Part shown: in pieces, positions 1 to 6,010 of the stretch
Position numbering within the stretch: position 1 is the stretch's first letter
How the letters are laid out: the number at the start of each line of letters is the position of its first letter
Assembly: GCA_015265235.1 (NCBI GenBank)
Contig: JABZYJ010000063.1
Coordinates: 1-11,066, forward strand
Source of the DNA: Selenomonas sp.
Lineage (GTDB): Bacteria; Bacillota; Negativicutes; Selenomonadales; Selenomonadaceae
Length of the DNA stretch: 11,066 nt
Direction: 5' to 3'
Program-made: the position numbers and the translations under genes
Notes under the pieces: model-generated
Database searches by the model: none
What the model was told of the DNA's origin: nothing
What the model saw: only the letters and a program-made list of their open reading frames with translations

Positions 1-322
1 TGAAATAGCTATACACTTCATCGTTCGGAGTGTAGTTCGCCATGGAGTTCGCCGTTCCGACATTTCGCACTTCCCCTGTCTTGATGTCGGTCTCGACAAC
101 ATAGACCAGTGTGTTTTCCGTGACTGCCTTATAGCAGAGTGCCCCTGCAAGAGCAATGATCACAAGGATCAAACCGAAGGAGATACGGCGCAGGTTATAG
201 TTCTGCTCGATGATTTCCCCTTCACGCGCATCCCACTTGCGGGCAGCTTTTTCTGCCGGGCTCTGGGACGTGGTCGGAGTGGTGAAGTGCTCCGGCCGAT
301 GAAATAATTGATCGATTTTCAA
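1..322 (-). CDS. trbF: VirB8/TrbF-like T4SS inner-membrane protein (partial, N-terminal part)
   Basis: This is the N-terminal 107 codons of a gene that leaves the window on the left. Residues 1-45 are cytoplasmic and polar, with a WDAREG segment at 30-35. Residues 46-64 form one membrane segment, followed by a periplasmic start reading VYVVETD at 73-79, then GEVRNVG and YTPNDE. This layout matches TrbF/VirB8, the bitopic scaffold subunit of the type IV secretion inner-membrane complex, where a Tyr-Val-Val-Glu strand opens the NTF2-like domain. I chose the TTG at 320-322 because GGAGG sits seven bases upstream, an in-frame TAG lies just before the RBS, and no ATG or GTG is available between. 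The upstream gene stops 12 bases away, so it is in the same operon. The catalytic-type T4SS genes (VirB4 and others) should lie beyond the left edge. Confidence 0.72.
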   Translation of the reverse strand, partial: MKIDQLFHRPEHFTTPTTSQSPAEKAARKWDAREGEIIEQNYNLRRISFGLILVIIALAGALCYKAVTENTLVYVVETDIKTGEVRNVGTANSMANYTPNDEVYSYF

Positions 323-334
323 GTAGATACCTCC

Positions 335-958
335 CTAACATTTCTTCATCCATCGGATATATGGCGAATGCTTAAAGCGTGTCTCTCCTAGACGGATCAG
401 ACTGCCGATCAGCATAGAGATAAGGGATACAATAGGATTACAGATGCCGAAGATGATCGCATAGAAGATTCGATGTCTCATGCTTTTCTCGATATGTGAA
501 CGCAGGAGAAAAACCACGGCAGCAAGTGCTGCAATCTCTCCACAAATTGCCCACACACCGGACGGATGGAATATCATCTGATAGAACGGATGAGGCAGTG
601 GGAGTGCAAGAAGATCATACAGCAAAACGATCATCAGACCGATCAGGTCGCAGCGAAGATAAGAAGCCCTTCGCTGCGTCTGTTCAGCATAGTAGGATCC
701 AACAAAGACTGCCGCTGCCAGTCCACATTGCCAGAGATAGGAAAGAGCTTGCCATTCATGGAGCAGCGCACCAATGATAAACAGAAGGACGAGCAGTCTC
801 GTATCAATCGTGCCGACGGACATATCCTCCTGGACGATCTTCCACAGCAGGAGAGCAAGTATCAGGGCATAGATTGGATGTTCCGCCTGTAATCCGTATA
901 TCAGCAATACATCCAGCGTGAGCACCCATGCCACACTTTTCCATGTGAGTGCAGACAT
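335..958 (-). CDS. polytopic membrane protein, possible degenerate A24 prepilin-peptidase relative
   Basis: A 207-residue protein with about five or six hydrophobic segments: roughly 8-24, 28-42, 53-66, 74-88, 103-119, 134-152 and 164-190. I do not recognise it with certainty. Two stretches recall the A24 (prepilin peptidase/TadV-CpaA) family. QEDMSVGTIDTRLL at 43-56 sits where that family has its first catalytic aspartate (D-x-x-x-x-x-IPN). YLRCDLIGL at 100-108 sits where it has GxGD. D45 and D104 would be the catalytic pair, but the glycines of GxGD and the IPN are absent, so this may be chance in a leucine-rich protein. It follows the PilP-like gene by two bases, with an AGGAG RBS, and precedes the TrbF gene. 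Other possibilities are a TrbL-like or plain accessory membrane protein of the transfer apparatus. Confidence 0.55.
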   Translation of the reverse strand: MSALTWKSVAWVLTLDVLLIYGLQAEHPIYALILALLLWKIVQEDMSVGTIDTRLLVLLFIIGALLHEWQALSYLWQCGLAAAVFVGSYYAEQTQRRASYLRCDLIGLMIVLLYDLLALPLPHPFYQMIFHPSGVWAICGEIAALAAVVFLLRSHIEKSMRHRIFYAIIFGICNPIVSLISMLIGSLIRLGETRFKHSPYIRWMKKC

Positions 959-960
959 CG

Positions 961-1536
961 CTATTTCTCTCCTGCCGATGATTGTCCCTTTTGTCCTCCG
1001 ACTGTGAGATGATCGCCGCCGTAATAGGTAATCGCATCGGATGGGATGGCACTGCCGGCATCGGTGCGGATGAATGCGATCGGGTCAGAGTATTTCTTTT
1101 CCGCAGGTTCTTTCTGGGGCACAGAGGCTATTTCTCCTGCATGCTGCACACTCTCCTGTGGAGAAAGTGGCCGTGCAGCGATGGACGGGATAGCGGGACG
1201 CGGGAAACTAACTGCAGGGATGCTCGACAATGTTCTTGTCGGCACTGCTGCACCAGACTTTTGTACGGATCGCATCAAAAACGGATTGTTGGAACGGACA
1301 GCCTCGGAAAACACCACGCTGTTTTCCTGCATCTCCCCGTCCGCTTCGGCAGGAAGTGTGGATGCCAGTATTTTCTCATGCACTATTTGCGGGGTTTCTG
1401 CTGATACATGCTCAACGCGACTCACTGCTGCATCATGGCTAAGATACCAGCTTCCACCAAAGGCGAAGCAGAATAGTACCACGGATAAAGCGATAACTCT
1501 TCCCCACCTCAGTCCATACACTTTCCTCTCATCCAA
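961..1536 (-). CDS. PilP-like bitopic, proline-rich periplasmic protein
   Basis: A 191-residue protein: short basic N-terminus, one membrane segment at about 13-33, then a long low-complexity region rich in Pro, Ser and Ala (about 95-150), and a C-terminal piece with YYGGDHLTVGGQKG at 171-184. The RSNNPFLMRS at 81-90 resembles the RDPF region of PilP, which links the PilN/PilO inner-membrane complex to the secretin. The PilP call is an inference from this motif and from position after PilN- and PilO-like genes. The beta-domain that PilP normally uses to bind the secretin is short or missing. The start is TTG at 1534-1536, seven bases after AGGGGTG; the nearby ATG codons are in other frames and terminate quickly. 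A 16-base gap separates it from the PilO-like gene and two bases separate it from the next gene. Confidence 0.6.
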   Translation of the reverse strand: MDERKVYGLRWGRVIALSVVLFCFAFGGSWYLSHDAAVSRVEHVSAETPQIVHEKILASTLPAEADGEMQENSVVFSEAVRSNNPFLMRSVQKSGAAVPTRTLSSIPAVSFPRPAIPSIAARPLSPQESVQHAGEIASVPQKEPAEKKYSDPIAFIRTDAGSAIPSDAITYYGGDHLTVGGQKGQSSAGEK

Positions 1537-1552
1537 GACATTTCACCCCTTT

Positions 1553-2047
1553 CTACTTCAGGTAGACGCGATAGCACACCTCAGTTTCGATTTGGTCGTT
1601 GACCGGATACATCTTGATCGATGCGATGGTAATCAGCGCATCGGTCGCACGAAAGTCCTCCAAGAACGAGAGTGTATCTGTATACGTCCCCCGAACAGAC
1701 AGTACGTAGGCTTGATACTCTTTTTTCCCATTTTGCTGGTTCAATACGTGATAAGAGATCATCCCCATGTTATGTGCTGGTATCCTGCCAAGCAGTTCCG
1801 CAGCAACAGCATCCAGCTGCTTCGTGTGTACTGGCCGATAATTCTGGGCGTTGATATAGTCGGCTTGTTCCTGCCACTTTTCCATGGTGGCGTGGACATC
1901 CTGCACTTTCATACGCTTATGATATGCCGCTCCAAGACTGGCGCAGACCATCAGGCTCACGAGTACGGCAATACATACAGCGATTCGCACGCGGCGTTCT
2001 TCTCGATTTCTTCCTGTGATGCTTGCACAGAGTTCCCTTATTTTCAT
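1553..2047 (-). CDS. PilO-like inner-membrane alignment protein
   Basis: A 164-residue protein with a basic N-terminus (1-22), one membrane segment at about 22-41, a helical or coiled stretch (43-90) and a C-terminal alpha/beta domain. The C-terminal part reads YVLSVRGTYTDTLSFLEDF at 114-132 and continues ATDALITIASIKMYP at 134-148. This is the pattern of PilO/GspM ferredoxin-like domains (a strand, Gly-x-Tyr, a helix with x-x-F-L-E-x-x, then a strand and a second helix-strand). PilO dimerises with PilN in the type IV pilus inner-membrane complex. Its ATG overlaps the stop of the upstream PilN-like gene in an ATGA, a sign of translational coupling between partners. In this element it may scaffold a conjugative pilus or secretion channel rather than a true pilus. 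I am fairly sure of the fold type and less sure of the role. Confidence 0.62.
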   Translation of the reverse strand: MKIRELCASITGRNREERRVRIAVCIAVLVSLMVCASLGAAYHKRMKVQDVHATMEKWQEQADYINAQNYRPVHTKQLDAVAAELLGRIPAHNMGMISYHVLNQQNGKKEYQAYVLSVRGTYTDTLSFLEDFRATDALITIASIKMYPVNDQIETEVCYRVYLK

Positions 2048-2511
2048 CTCGCTGCCCTCCGTGCCGAGATCTGTACCGTTCTGAATCCATCTGGAGCCAG
2101 ATCCATGCCATCAATGGAGACGTCTTCAAAGCCTCCGCTATTTTTCATGTTCCGCTGCAGCGCCCGGAATTCTTCGTCATTCCCTGGCACAACTGTCACA
2201 GCGACGTAGCGAGGAGGCGGATCGCTATACGTTCGGGGCTTTTCCTCCGTCATATCACCGACAGCAATCTCCAAGAATCTACTGTTCCCCTCCCGCGCGG
2301 CCAATACTTCCTGTAGGTGCTCCAAGACATGAGTGTCTGCATAATGCGCACTGCTTATGCTGTGGATCTCATTGTCCATCTGAACCAGATCATGCCTTGC
2401 CTGGTCATAGTCCGCTAATTCCTGTTCCGTAGGCTGCCCGGTCAGGCAATAGACGATAATGGCTCCTTCCACGATAAGAAGCAGTGCGATGAATCTCTTA
2501 ATGCTCTTCAT
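2044..2511 (-). CDS. PilN-like bitopic membrane protein
   Basis: A 155-residue protein: MKSIKR N-terminus, one membrane segment at 7-24, a charged helical region at 28-75 likely to form a coiled coil, then a soluble domain with strands RYVAVTVVPG (101-110), a helix, GGFEDVSIDG (126-135) and a closing strand FRTVQISARR (143-152). This strand-helix-strand order with a phrase like F-x-D-V-x-I resembles the PilN/PilO ferredoxin-like domain. The open frame continues upstream to 2706, but that part overlaps the preceding gene and has no RBS. The ATG at 2509-2511 has AAGGAG at a good distance, so I use it. It overlaps the PilO-like gene by four bases. The normal cytoplasmic N-terminal PilM-binding peptide of PilN is not evident, and no actin-like PilM is encoded nearby. 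Confidence 0.58.
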   Translation of the reverse strand: MKSIKRFIALLLIVEGAIIVYCLTGQPTEQELADYDQARHDLVQMDNEIHSISSAHYADTHVLEHLQEVLAAREGNSRFLEIAVGDMTEEKPRTYSDPPPRYVAVTVVPGNDEEFRALQRNMKNSGGFEDVSIDGMDLAPDGFRTVQISARRAAR

Positions 2512-2537
2512 CCTGTTCTCCTTCCGCGCTCTCCCGG

Positions 2538-3056
2538 TTATAGTGAGAAAATAACACCATCCTGCTTGACCATGAAGCGTGGCGCAAGCGCCATGATGCT
2601 GGATTTTTCCTCGATGGGCTCTGTATATTCCCGTCGAGCAAGCAGTGTCACAGACTGTCCCAGTGCATCCATGCAAATGTACTCTGTCCCAATCAGCATG
2701 TACCATATTCCCGATGTGCCATTCTTTTGACGCACATACGCACGCCAGTCCATCTCCCGCACAATGGGATCTGCTGTCAGATGCTTTAAGTTCCGTTGAT
2801 ACGTAAAGGCGTTAAACGCCTTTGTCTTTGCCGCGATGGTGGCCACGATGCTATACATCATGATCCGCAGACGGACAGAAACGTAAGGATGATCGACATC
2901 AGCAGCAAAATGCACGGCATTACCAACAGCCTCGTCGACGGCTCGAGCAAACGCATCACCACGACAAATCATGGAGCGATACAGAATGGCGTGCATGCTA
3001 TCCCGGATATTGGCATACCCATCCGATCCGATGCACTCAAATCGATAGAACTGCAT
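2538..3056 (-). CDS. degenerate GHKL/HATPase-fold protein (RsbW-like, motifs lost)
   Basis: A 172-residue soluble protein. ARAVDEAVGNAVHFA at 37-51 matches the N-box helix of anti-sigma-type HATPase domains (E-x-x-x-N-A-x-x-H). VSVRLRI at 59-65 gives the next strand. NGTSGIWYMLIGTEYICMD at 112-130, followed by ALGQSVTLLARR (131-142), occupies the place of the GxGLGL lid helix and final strand. The G1 box (DxGxG) that binds adenine is replaced by AAKTKAFNA at 75-83, and the lid glycines are mostly gone. It may therefore keep the fold without hydrolysing ATP and act as a protein-binding module. The N-terminus MQFYRFECIG is strand-like. The start has AGGAG six bases upstream, nine bases after the TraF gene, and it leads into the PilN-like gene. 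The family call is my own reading, with moderate trust. Confidence 0.5.
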   Translation of the reverse strand: MQFYRFECIGSDGYANIRDSMHAILYRSMICRGDAFARAVDEAVGNAVHFAADVDHPYVSVRLRIMMYSIVATIAAKTKAFNAFTYQRNLKHLTADPIVREMDWRAYVRQKNGTSGIWYMLIGTEYICMDALGQSVTLLARREYTEPIEEKSSIMALAPRFMVKQDGVIFSL

Positions 3057-3065
3057 ATACCGCTC

Positions 3066-3581
3066 CTATCTGGTGAGCAAGGGAATGACGCGGCTATAGA
3101 TACGTGCTGTCGAAGCCGTACCTGTATAGCGCCCATCATAGCTTCTCGCTGCTTTGGTATACGGGAGAAACTCTCCATCTCCGATCAGGAACACGCCATA
3201 GTGTGGATAAAGCACATGACCTTTCCCGTCACCCGTCATTGCCGTGCCAATAATGTGCCCATTCACCCGGAAGAGATGATCAGAGGGGCTTACACTATAG
3301 CTCCCGCCAATCGCTGCACGCTTGATAAAAACGGGGTCTGCCCCCTCTGGCAGCCAACCATTGTGACGGATGTTCTCCATCTCCTGCTGCTCCTGCTCGT
3401 AAGCGACAATATCACCATCTCGGATGCCAAATCCCGGAATGGCCAGATAAATTCCAACAGGCAGGCTGGCCGTCGTGTTGACGTACAAGAGTTTTGGGAG
3501 AGAGAGTTGAAACGGATTAACCAGAAAGAACAAGTACAGACCAAGTGCGGCCAAGATGACAGATCGTCGTTTCTTTTTCAT
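3066..3581 (-). CDS. traF: TraF-type conjugative signal peptidase (S26C)
   Basis: A 171-residue S26-family serine peptidase. A basic N-terminus (MKKKRR) and membrane segment at about 8-22 are followed by NTTASLPVGIY at 35-45, the box carrying the catalytic serine (S39), then a strand region GDIVAY at 56-61. FIKRAAIGG at 86-94 supplies the catalytic lysine (K88), and SYDGRYTG at 147-154 matches the closing S-x-D-S-R-Y box. TraF of RP4-type systems matures or cyclises the TrbC pilin, so a pilin substrate should be encoded elsewhere on the element. The open frame begins seven codons earlier at 3602, but GGGGGAG just upstream of the ATG at 3579-3581 marks the likely start. There are 95 bases between it and the preceding gene, the widest gap in this part of the operon. 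Confidence 0.9.
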   Translation of the reverse strand: MKKKRRSVILAALGLYLFFLVNPFQLSLPKLLYVNTTASLPVGIYLAIPGFGIRDGDIVAYEQEQQEMENIRHNGWLPEGADPVFIKRAAIGGSYSVSPSDHLFRVNGHIIGTAMTGDGKGHVLYPHYGVFLIGDGEFLPYTKAARSYDGRYTGTASTARIYSRVIPLLTR

Positions 3582-3676
3582 GCGCTCCCCCCCAAAAAAC
3601 ATTGTATATCAGAGGAAAGTCCATTTTTTCCTATCTTTTGGACAAAATGTACGTCGTTATGGCCTAAAAAACTCCA

Positions 3677-4381
3677 TCAACACACATACGCCCGCATTTC
3701 CTCTTTGAAGCTGCGCATGCGACGACTGAACACTCCTGGATTCATACTGCATTTTTCGGCAAGAACGATCTGAAACTCATAGGGATGAGCGACAAGTGCA
3801 GAAACAACATCGGCCATACGGCTATTCGGACGCTGCATACAATCATCCAGCTCCTGCAGCAGCTGACTGTATCGGTCATAATGTTCGACGACGGAATGAT
3901 ACCAGTACGGATCGACCACTTCACCGCTCGGATCCAGCTCTTCCTTCGTGTCAATCAGTGTCCCCAATACGTCTAGCATGTTGACAATCTTCGTTCGCAA
4001 GAAAATATCCTGCTCTGTCAAGCGATACTGCAGCGCATCCAAAACACGTCGTTTGATCTCGGCGTTCCACAATCCGAGCTGCGATGAGGATACATGCAGC
4101 CGGTCTGTTTGCTTCGTCACCGTTTCACGACGACGATATTTCAAGTCTACAAAAGCCTGACGGTCTACGGGAAGCGACTGGACGACCATATCGACCAGAA
4201 CGTAGTCCATCTCCTGCTTCGTCAGGCGAAAAATCATCCGTGTCCATGCCGGATCATCATGCGTTGCTGCTTCACATACAAATCGTTTCAGTGCCATCAG
4301 CTCGCGTCGCTTTTTCTGCGACATCGCGTCACTGAGCATGGTCTCTGCCAGATGCAGTCCGAGCAAGTTCTTTTCGTACAT
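3677..4381 (-). CDS. HTH protein with a sigma-region-4-like segment
   Basis: A 234-residue soluble protein that I cannot assign to a named family. Residues 69-118 (beginning SLPVDRQAFVDLKY) read like a sigma-70 region 4 or ArpU/RinA-type helix-turn-helix: a 'LP-x-x-x-x-x-F-x-x-LKY' helix, then TDRLHVSSSQLGLW (92-105) as turn and recognition helix, then a long helix with IKRRVLDALQY. A second possible HTH lies near the C-terminus at 198-231 (EFQIVLAEKCSMNPGVFSRRMRSF). The rest is charged and helical, with no signal peptide or membrane segment. It sits between the M23 peptidase and TraF genes, with AGGAGG eight bases before the ATG. A regulatory role inside the transfer operon is plausible, as is a structural role with a helical bundle; the sequence does not decide. 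Confidence 0.6.
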   Translation of the reverse strand: MYEKNLLGLHLAETMLSDAMSQKKRRELMALKRFVCEAATHDDPAWTRMIFRLTKQEMDYVLVDMVVQSLPVDRQAFVDLKYRRRETVTKQTDRLHVSSSQLGLWNAEIKRRVLDALQYRLTEQDIFLRTKIVNMLDVLGTLIDTKEELDPSGEVVDPYWYHSVVEHYDRYSQLLQELDDCMQRPNSRMADVVSALVAHPYEFQIVLAEKCSMNPGVFSRRMRSFKEEMRAYVC

Positions 4382-4393
4382 TCCTCTAACCTC

Positions 4394-4894
4394 CTATGGC
4401 CAAAGTATCAGCGGGTCTACATAGGTGTATTCCCCGCTCGAATCGCGTACGATGTACTCGAGATGCAGATGCGGTCCCGTCGCACGCCCAGTCGCTCCAA
4501 CAAGCCCGAGGATGCCGCCCTGTGGGACATACTGATCCATTGCCACATCCACCTCAGACATGTGCGCATAACGCGTGTATGCATCAATCTCCGGATGATA
4601 TAGCAACACCTGGTTACCGTACCCATCACCATAGTTTCCCACCTGTATCACAATTCCGTCAAAGAGTGCAGAAATCGGCGTTCCGGCTTCGTAGCCTAGG
4701 TCGACACCGCTGTGAAATGACCACGCCCCCGTGATAGGATGATAACGCCAGCCGAAGGCAGACGTAACGGGGAGCTCTGCCGCTTGAATCACCTGGGAAG
4801 AGCACATGAGCAATAGCACTGCTGCCGTGACACATAAAACCCAGCGACACACAGCACAGCACTGAGATTTACTCACTCTGTCAAACCGTGTCAT
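4394..4894 (-). CDS. secreted M23 (LytM-type) peptidoglycan endopeptidase
   Basis: A 166-residue protein with a signal peptide or anchor at about 16-39 (likely cleavage near VIQA-A) followed directly by one M23 domain. Zinc ligands are visible: H61 and D65 in FHSGVDL, and H144 in HLHLE (142-146), with the general-acid histidine H111 in YAHM and H142. Starting motifs SAFGWRYHP (45-53) and GNYGDGYGNQVLLYH (86-100) are typical. M23 enzymes cut cross-links in peptidoglycan. In ICEs and conjugative plasmids such a hydrolase opens the wall for the transfer channel, equivalent to the role of CwlT or VirB1. It follows the replication-like gene by six bases, with the RBS AGGAGG inside that gene's last codons, and precedes the HTH gene by 12 bases. 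All catalytic residues are present, so it should be active. Confidence 0.92.
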   Translation of the reverse strand: MTRFDRVSKSQCCAVCRWVLCVTAAVLLLMCSSQVIQAAELPVTSAFGWRYHPITGAWSFHSGVDLGYEAGTPISALFDGIVIQVGNYGDGYGNQVLLYHPEIDAYTRYAHMSEVDVAMDQYVPQGGILGLVGATGRATGPHLHLEYIVRDSSGEYTYVDPLILWP

Positions 4895-4900
4895 CGAAAA

Positions 4901-5983
4901 TCAGCCTCCTCTCCCCCGCATGTGGCTCATATACGCCCGTGCCATCTCCCGTCCTGTAAGTCCCTTACACTCGTCCGGCAAGACAAGGTGCGTGGATTCC
5001 TCATCCTCCTCGTCTTCGAAGACTGCATCCATGATCGCTTTCCGCTTGGCAATCAGCTCCATCCGCCGCTGTTTTTCTTTGGCCGCAAGCTCTTCGGCGA
5101 TTCTCTTCCCGTCGACGTACCCCTCTTCCAGAGCGCGGCGAAGCCAGCCACCAGGATTTTTTACCTTCCCCTCGGCCACAAGACGGCGTAGTCGTTGACA
5201 CTGATCCAACACCACGGATTCTCCGTATCGTGTCAGGAAATCTTTTGCCACGTACTCCGTTACACCAAATTCACCGATCATCCTCAGTACATCTGCCGAC
5301 GCATCCCGTATGCTCGCTTCCGCCGAGCTCCGTATTTGTCCGTCGATTGAGTCGGTCGGCATATCTCCCTGTATCTCTAAGTTACTTTCTCCCTTAGAGT
5401 GAATATTTACATTCACTTCTTCAGCTTTATCTACTTGTCTTGTTGTTGTTGATGTTGTTGTTGTTTTATTTTTATCAAGAGAAGCAACAACAACACTTGT
5501 ATTATTAGTGGCTGGTTTCACCGTGTACGGTGAAATAGGACACGGTGATTTTTCAAGGGTTTCACCGTGTATGGTTTCGCCGTACACGGTGAGATCATCC
5601 ACGGCTTTTGATGGGGGTATGTTCTCTTTTTTTGCTTCTTCCGCACGCAGTTCCAAAACGCGCTGCGGATTCAGATTGACTTCGTAGACGTTACGGCAAA
5701 ACGTCTGATGCTCGCCGCGTGTCTGTACGATCGTAATATATCCGTAATCCACCAGCTGTTTCATGTATTTTGCGTAGGTACTCTTATTTATTTGAAGATC
5801 CTCACAGATCTTGTCACGCCCAGGAAACGCCCCATCACCGAACGTACACACATAAGAGTAGATTGCTTTCGCAATCACATGCAGCTCCCGATCCTGCATG
5901 ACATACTTGCCAACCATCCCATAACCGCGTTCAAGTATGCTCTCTGGATATTGGCGAATACGTTCGTCAAGTACGTTCCCCAT
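4901..5983 (-). CDS. helix-turn-helix replication-initiator-like protein
   Basis: A 360-residue protein. The N-terminal domain (about 22-103) reads like an HTH_36 winged helix: YVMQDRELHVIAKAIYSYV at 27-45, a FPGRDKICEDLQINKSTY turn and recognition helix (53-70), and LVDYGYITIVQTRGEH wing (77-92). A low-complexity linker (about 118-225), including a Thr-rich run KTTTTSTTTR (173-182), separates it from a C-terminal domain at 230-295 with KNPGGWLRRALEEGY (275-289). That phrase is common at the end of plasmid replication initiators and DnaD-like proteins. The tail is charged, with EDEEDEES. The start has GGAGG and an eight-base spacer. The linker DNA holds palindromic repeats (see repeat entry), unlike the coding context around it. 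I infer replication initiation; a dedicated transcription factor is the alternative. Confidence 0.68.
   Translation of the reverse strand: MGNVLDERIRQYPESILERGYGMVGKYVMQDRELHVIAKAIYSYVCTFGDGAFPGRDKICEDLQINKSTYAKYMKQLVDYGYITIVQTRGEHQTFCRNVYEVNLNPQRVLELRAEEAKKENIPPSKAVDDLTVYGETIHGETLEKSPCPISPYTVKPATNNTSVVVASLDKNKTTTTSTTTRQVDKAEEVNVNIHSKGESNLEIQGDMPTDSIDGQIRSSAEASIRDASADVLRMIGEFGVTEYVAKDFLTRYGESVVLDQCQRLRRLVAEGKVKNPGGWLRRALEEGYVDGKRIAEELAAKEKQRRMELIAKRKAIMDAVFEDEEDEESTHLVLPDECKGLTGREMARAYMSHMRGRGG
5454..5494. repeat. GTT-rich inverted repeat in the AT-rich linker DNA
   Basis: Within the linker of the replication-like gene, GTTGTTGTTG at 5454-5463 is complementary to CAACAACAAC at 5485-5494, with a 21-base AT-rich loop. 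A run of GTT triplets also occurs just to the left (about 5441-5450). The stretch 5390-5510 is visibly richer in A and T than the rest of the gene. This is low-complexity sequence encoding Thr-rich residues, so a simple microsatellite explanation is enough. Its placement next to the palindromic repeats is what makes it worth noting as a possible unwinding element. Confidence 0.5.
5516..5594. repeat. cluster of palindromic CACCGTGTACGG repeats inside the initiator gene
   Basis: A 20-bp near-perfect palindrome at 5516-5535 (TTTCACCG-TGTA-CGGTGAAA) is followed by an isolated half-site CACGGTGA at 5541-5548, a second unit TTTCACCGTGTATGG at 5560-5574 and a third, TTTCGCCGTACACGGTGAGA, at 5575-5594. 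The last two are 15-base tandem direct repeats with changes at a few positions, and as protein they give the TVYGE/TIHGE pair. Six half-sites of CACCGTG type lie within 80 bases. Iterons or an operator for the encoded HTH protein would look like this. Some theta plasmids carry their origin inside the rep gene (RepA_N plasmids such as pAD1), so an internal origin is a reasonable hypothesis. Expanded repeats in a disordered linker are the plain alternative. Confidence 0.65.
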
Positions 5984-6010
5984 CGTCAGCCTCCAATTTT
6001 CAAGATCATG

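Noticed and set aside
1046..2209. Long plus-strand open frame of 387 codons
   Set aside because: It is antisense to the PilP- and PilO-like genes and part of the PilN-like gene, which have good RBSs, coherent membrane topology and coupled junctions. The plus translation is Cys/Ser-rich and has no recognisable fold.
2512..2706. Upstream extension of the PilN-like frame
   Set aside because: It overlaps the preceding gene, has Cys/His-rich nonsense composition and no RBS, while the ATG at 2511 has a good one.
3582..3602. Seven-codon longer start for the TraF gene
   Set aside because: No RBS precedes the ATG at 3602, whereas GGGGGAG lies directly before the ATG at 3581.
3620..3660. Inverted repeat GTCCA...TGGAC in the gap before the TraF gene as an operator or promoter
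   Set aside because: The arms are only five bases and no matching -35/-10 pair with proper spacing was found.
2796..3773. Long plus-strand open frame of 325 codons
   Set aside because: It opposes the clear TraF peptidase and the GHKL-like gene and shows no domain.
5441..5594. CRISPR array
   Set aside because: Repeats are 15-20 bases, irregularly spaced and within an open coding frame, with no unique spacers of constant length.
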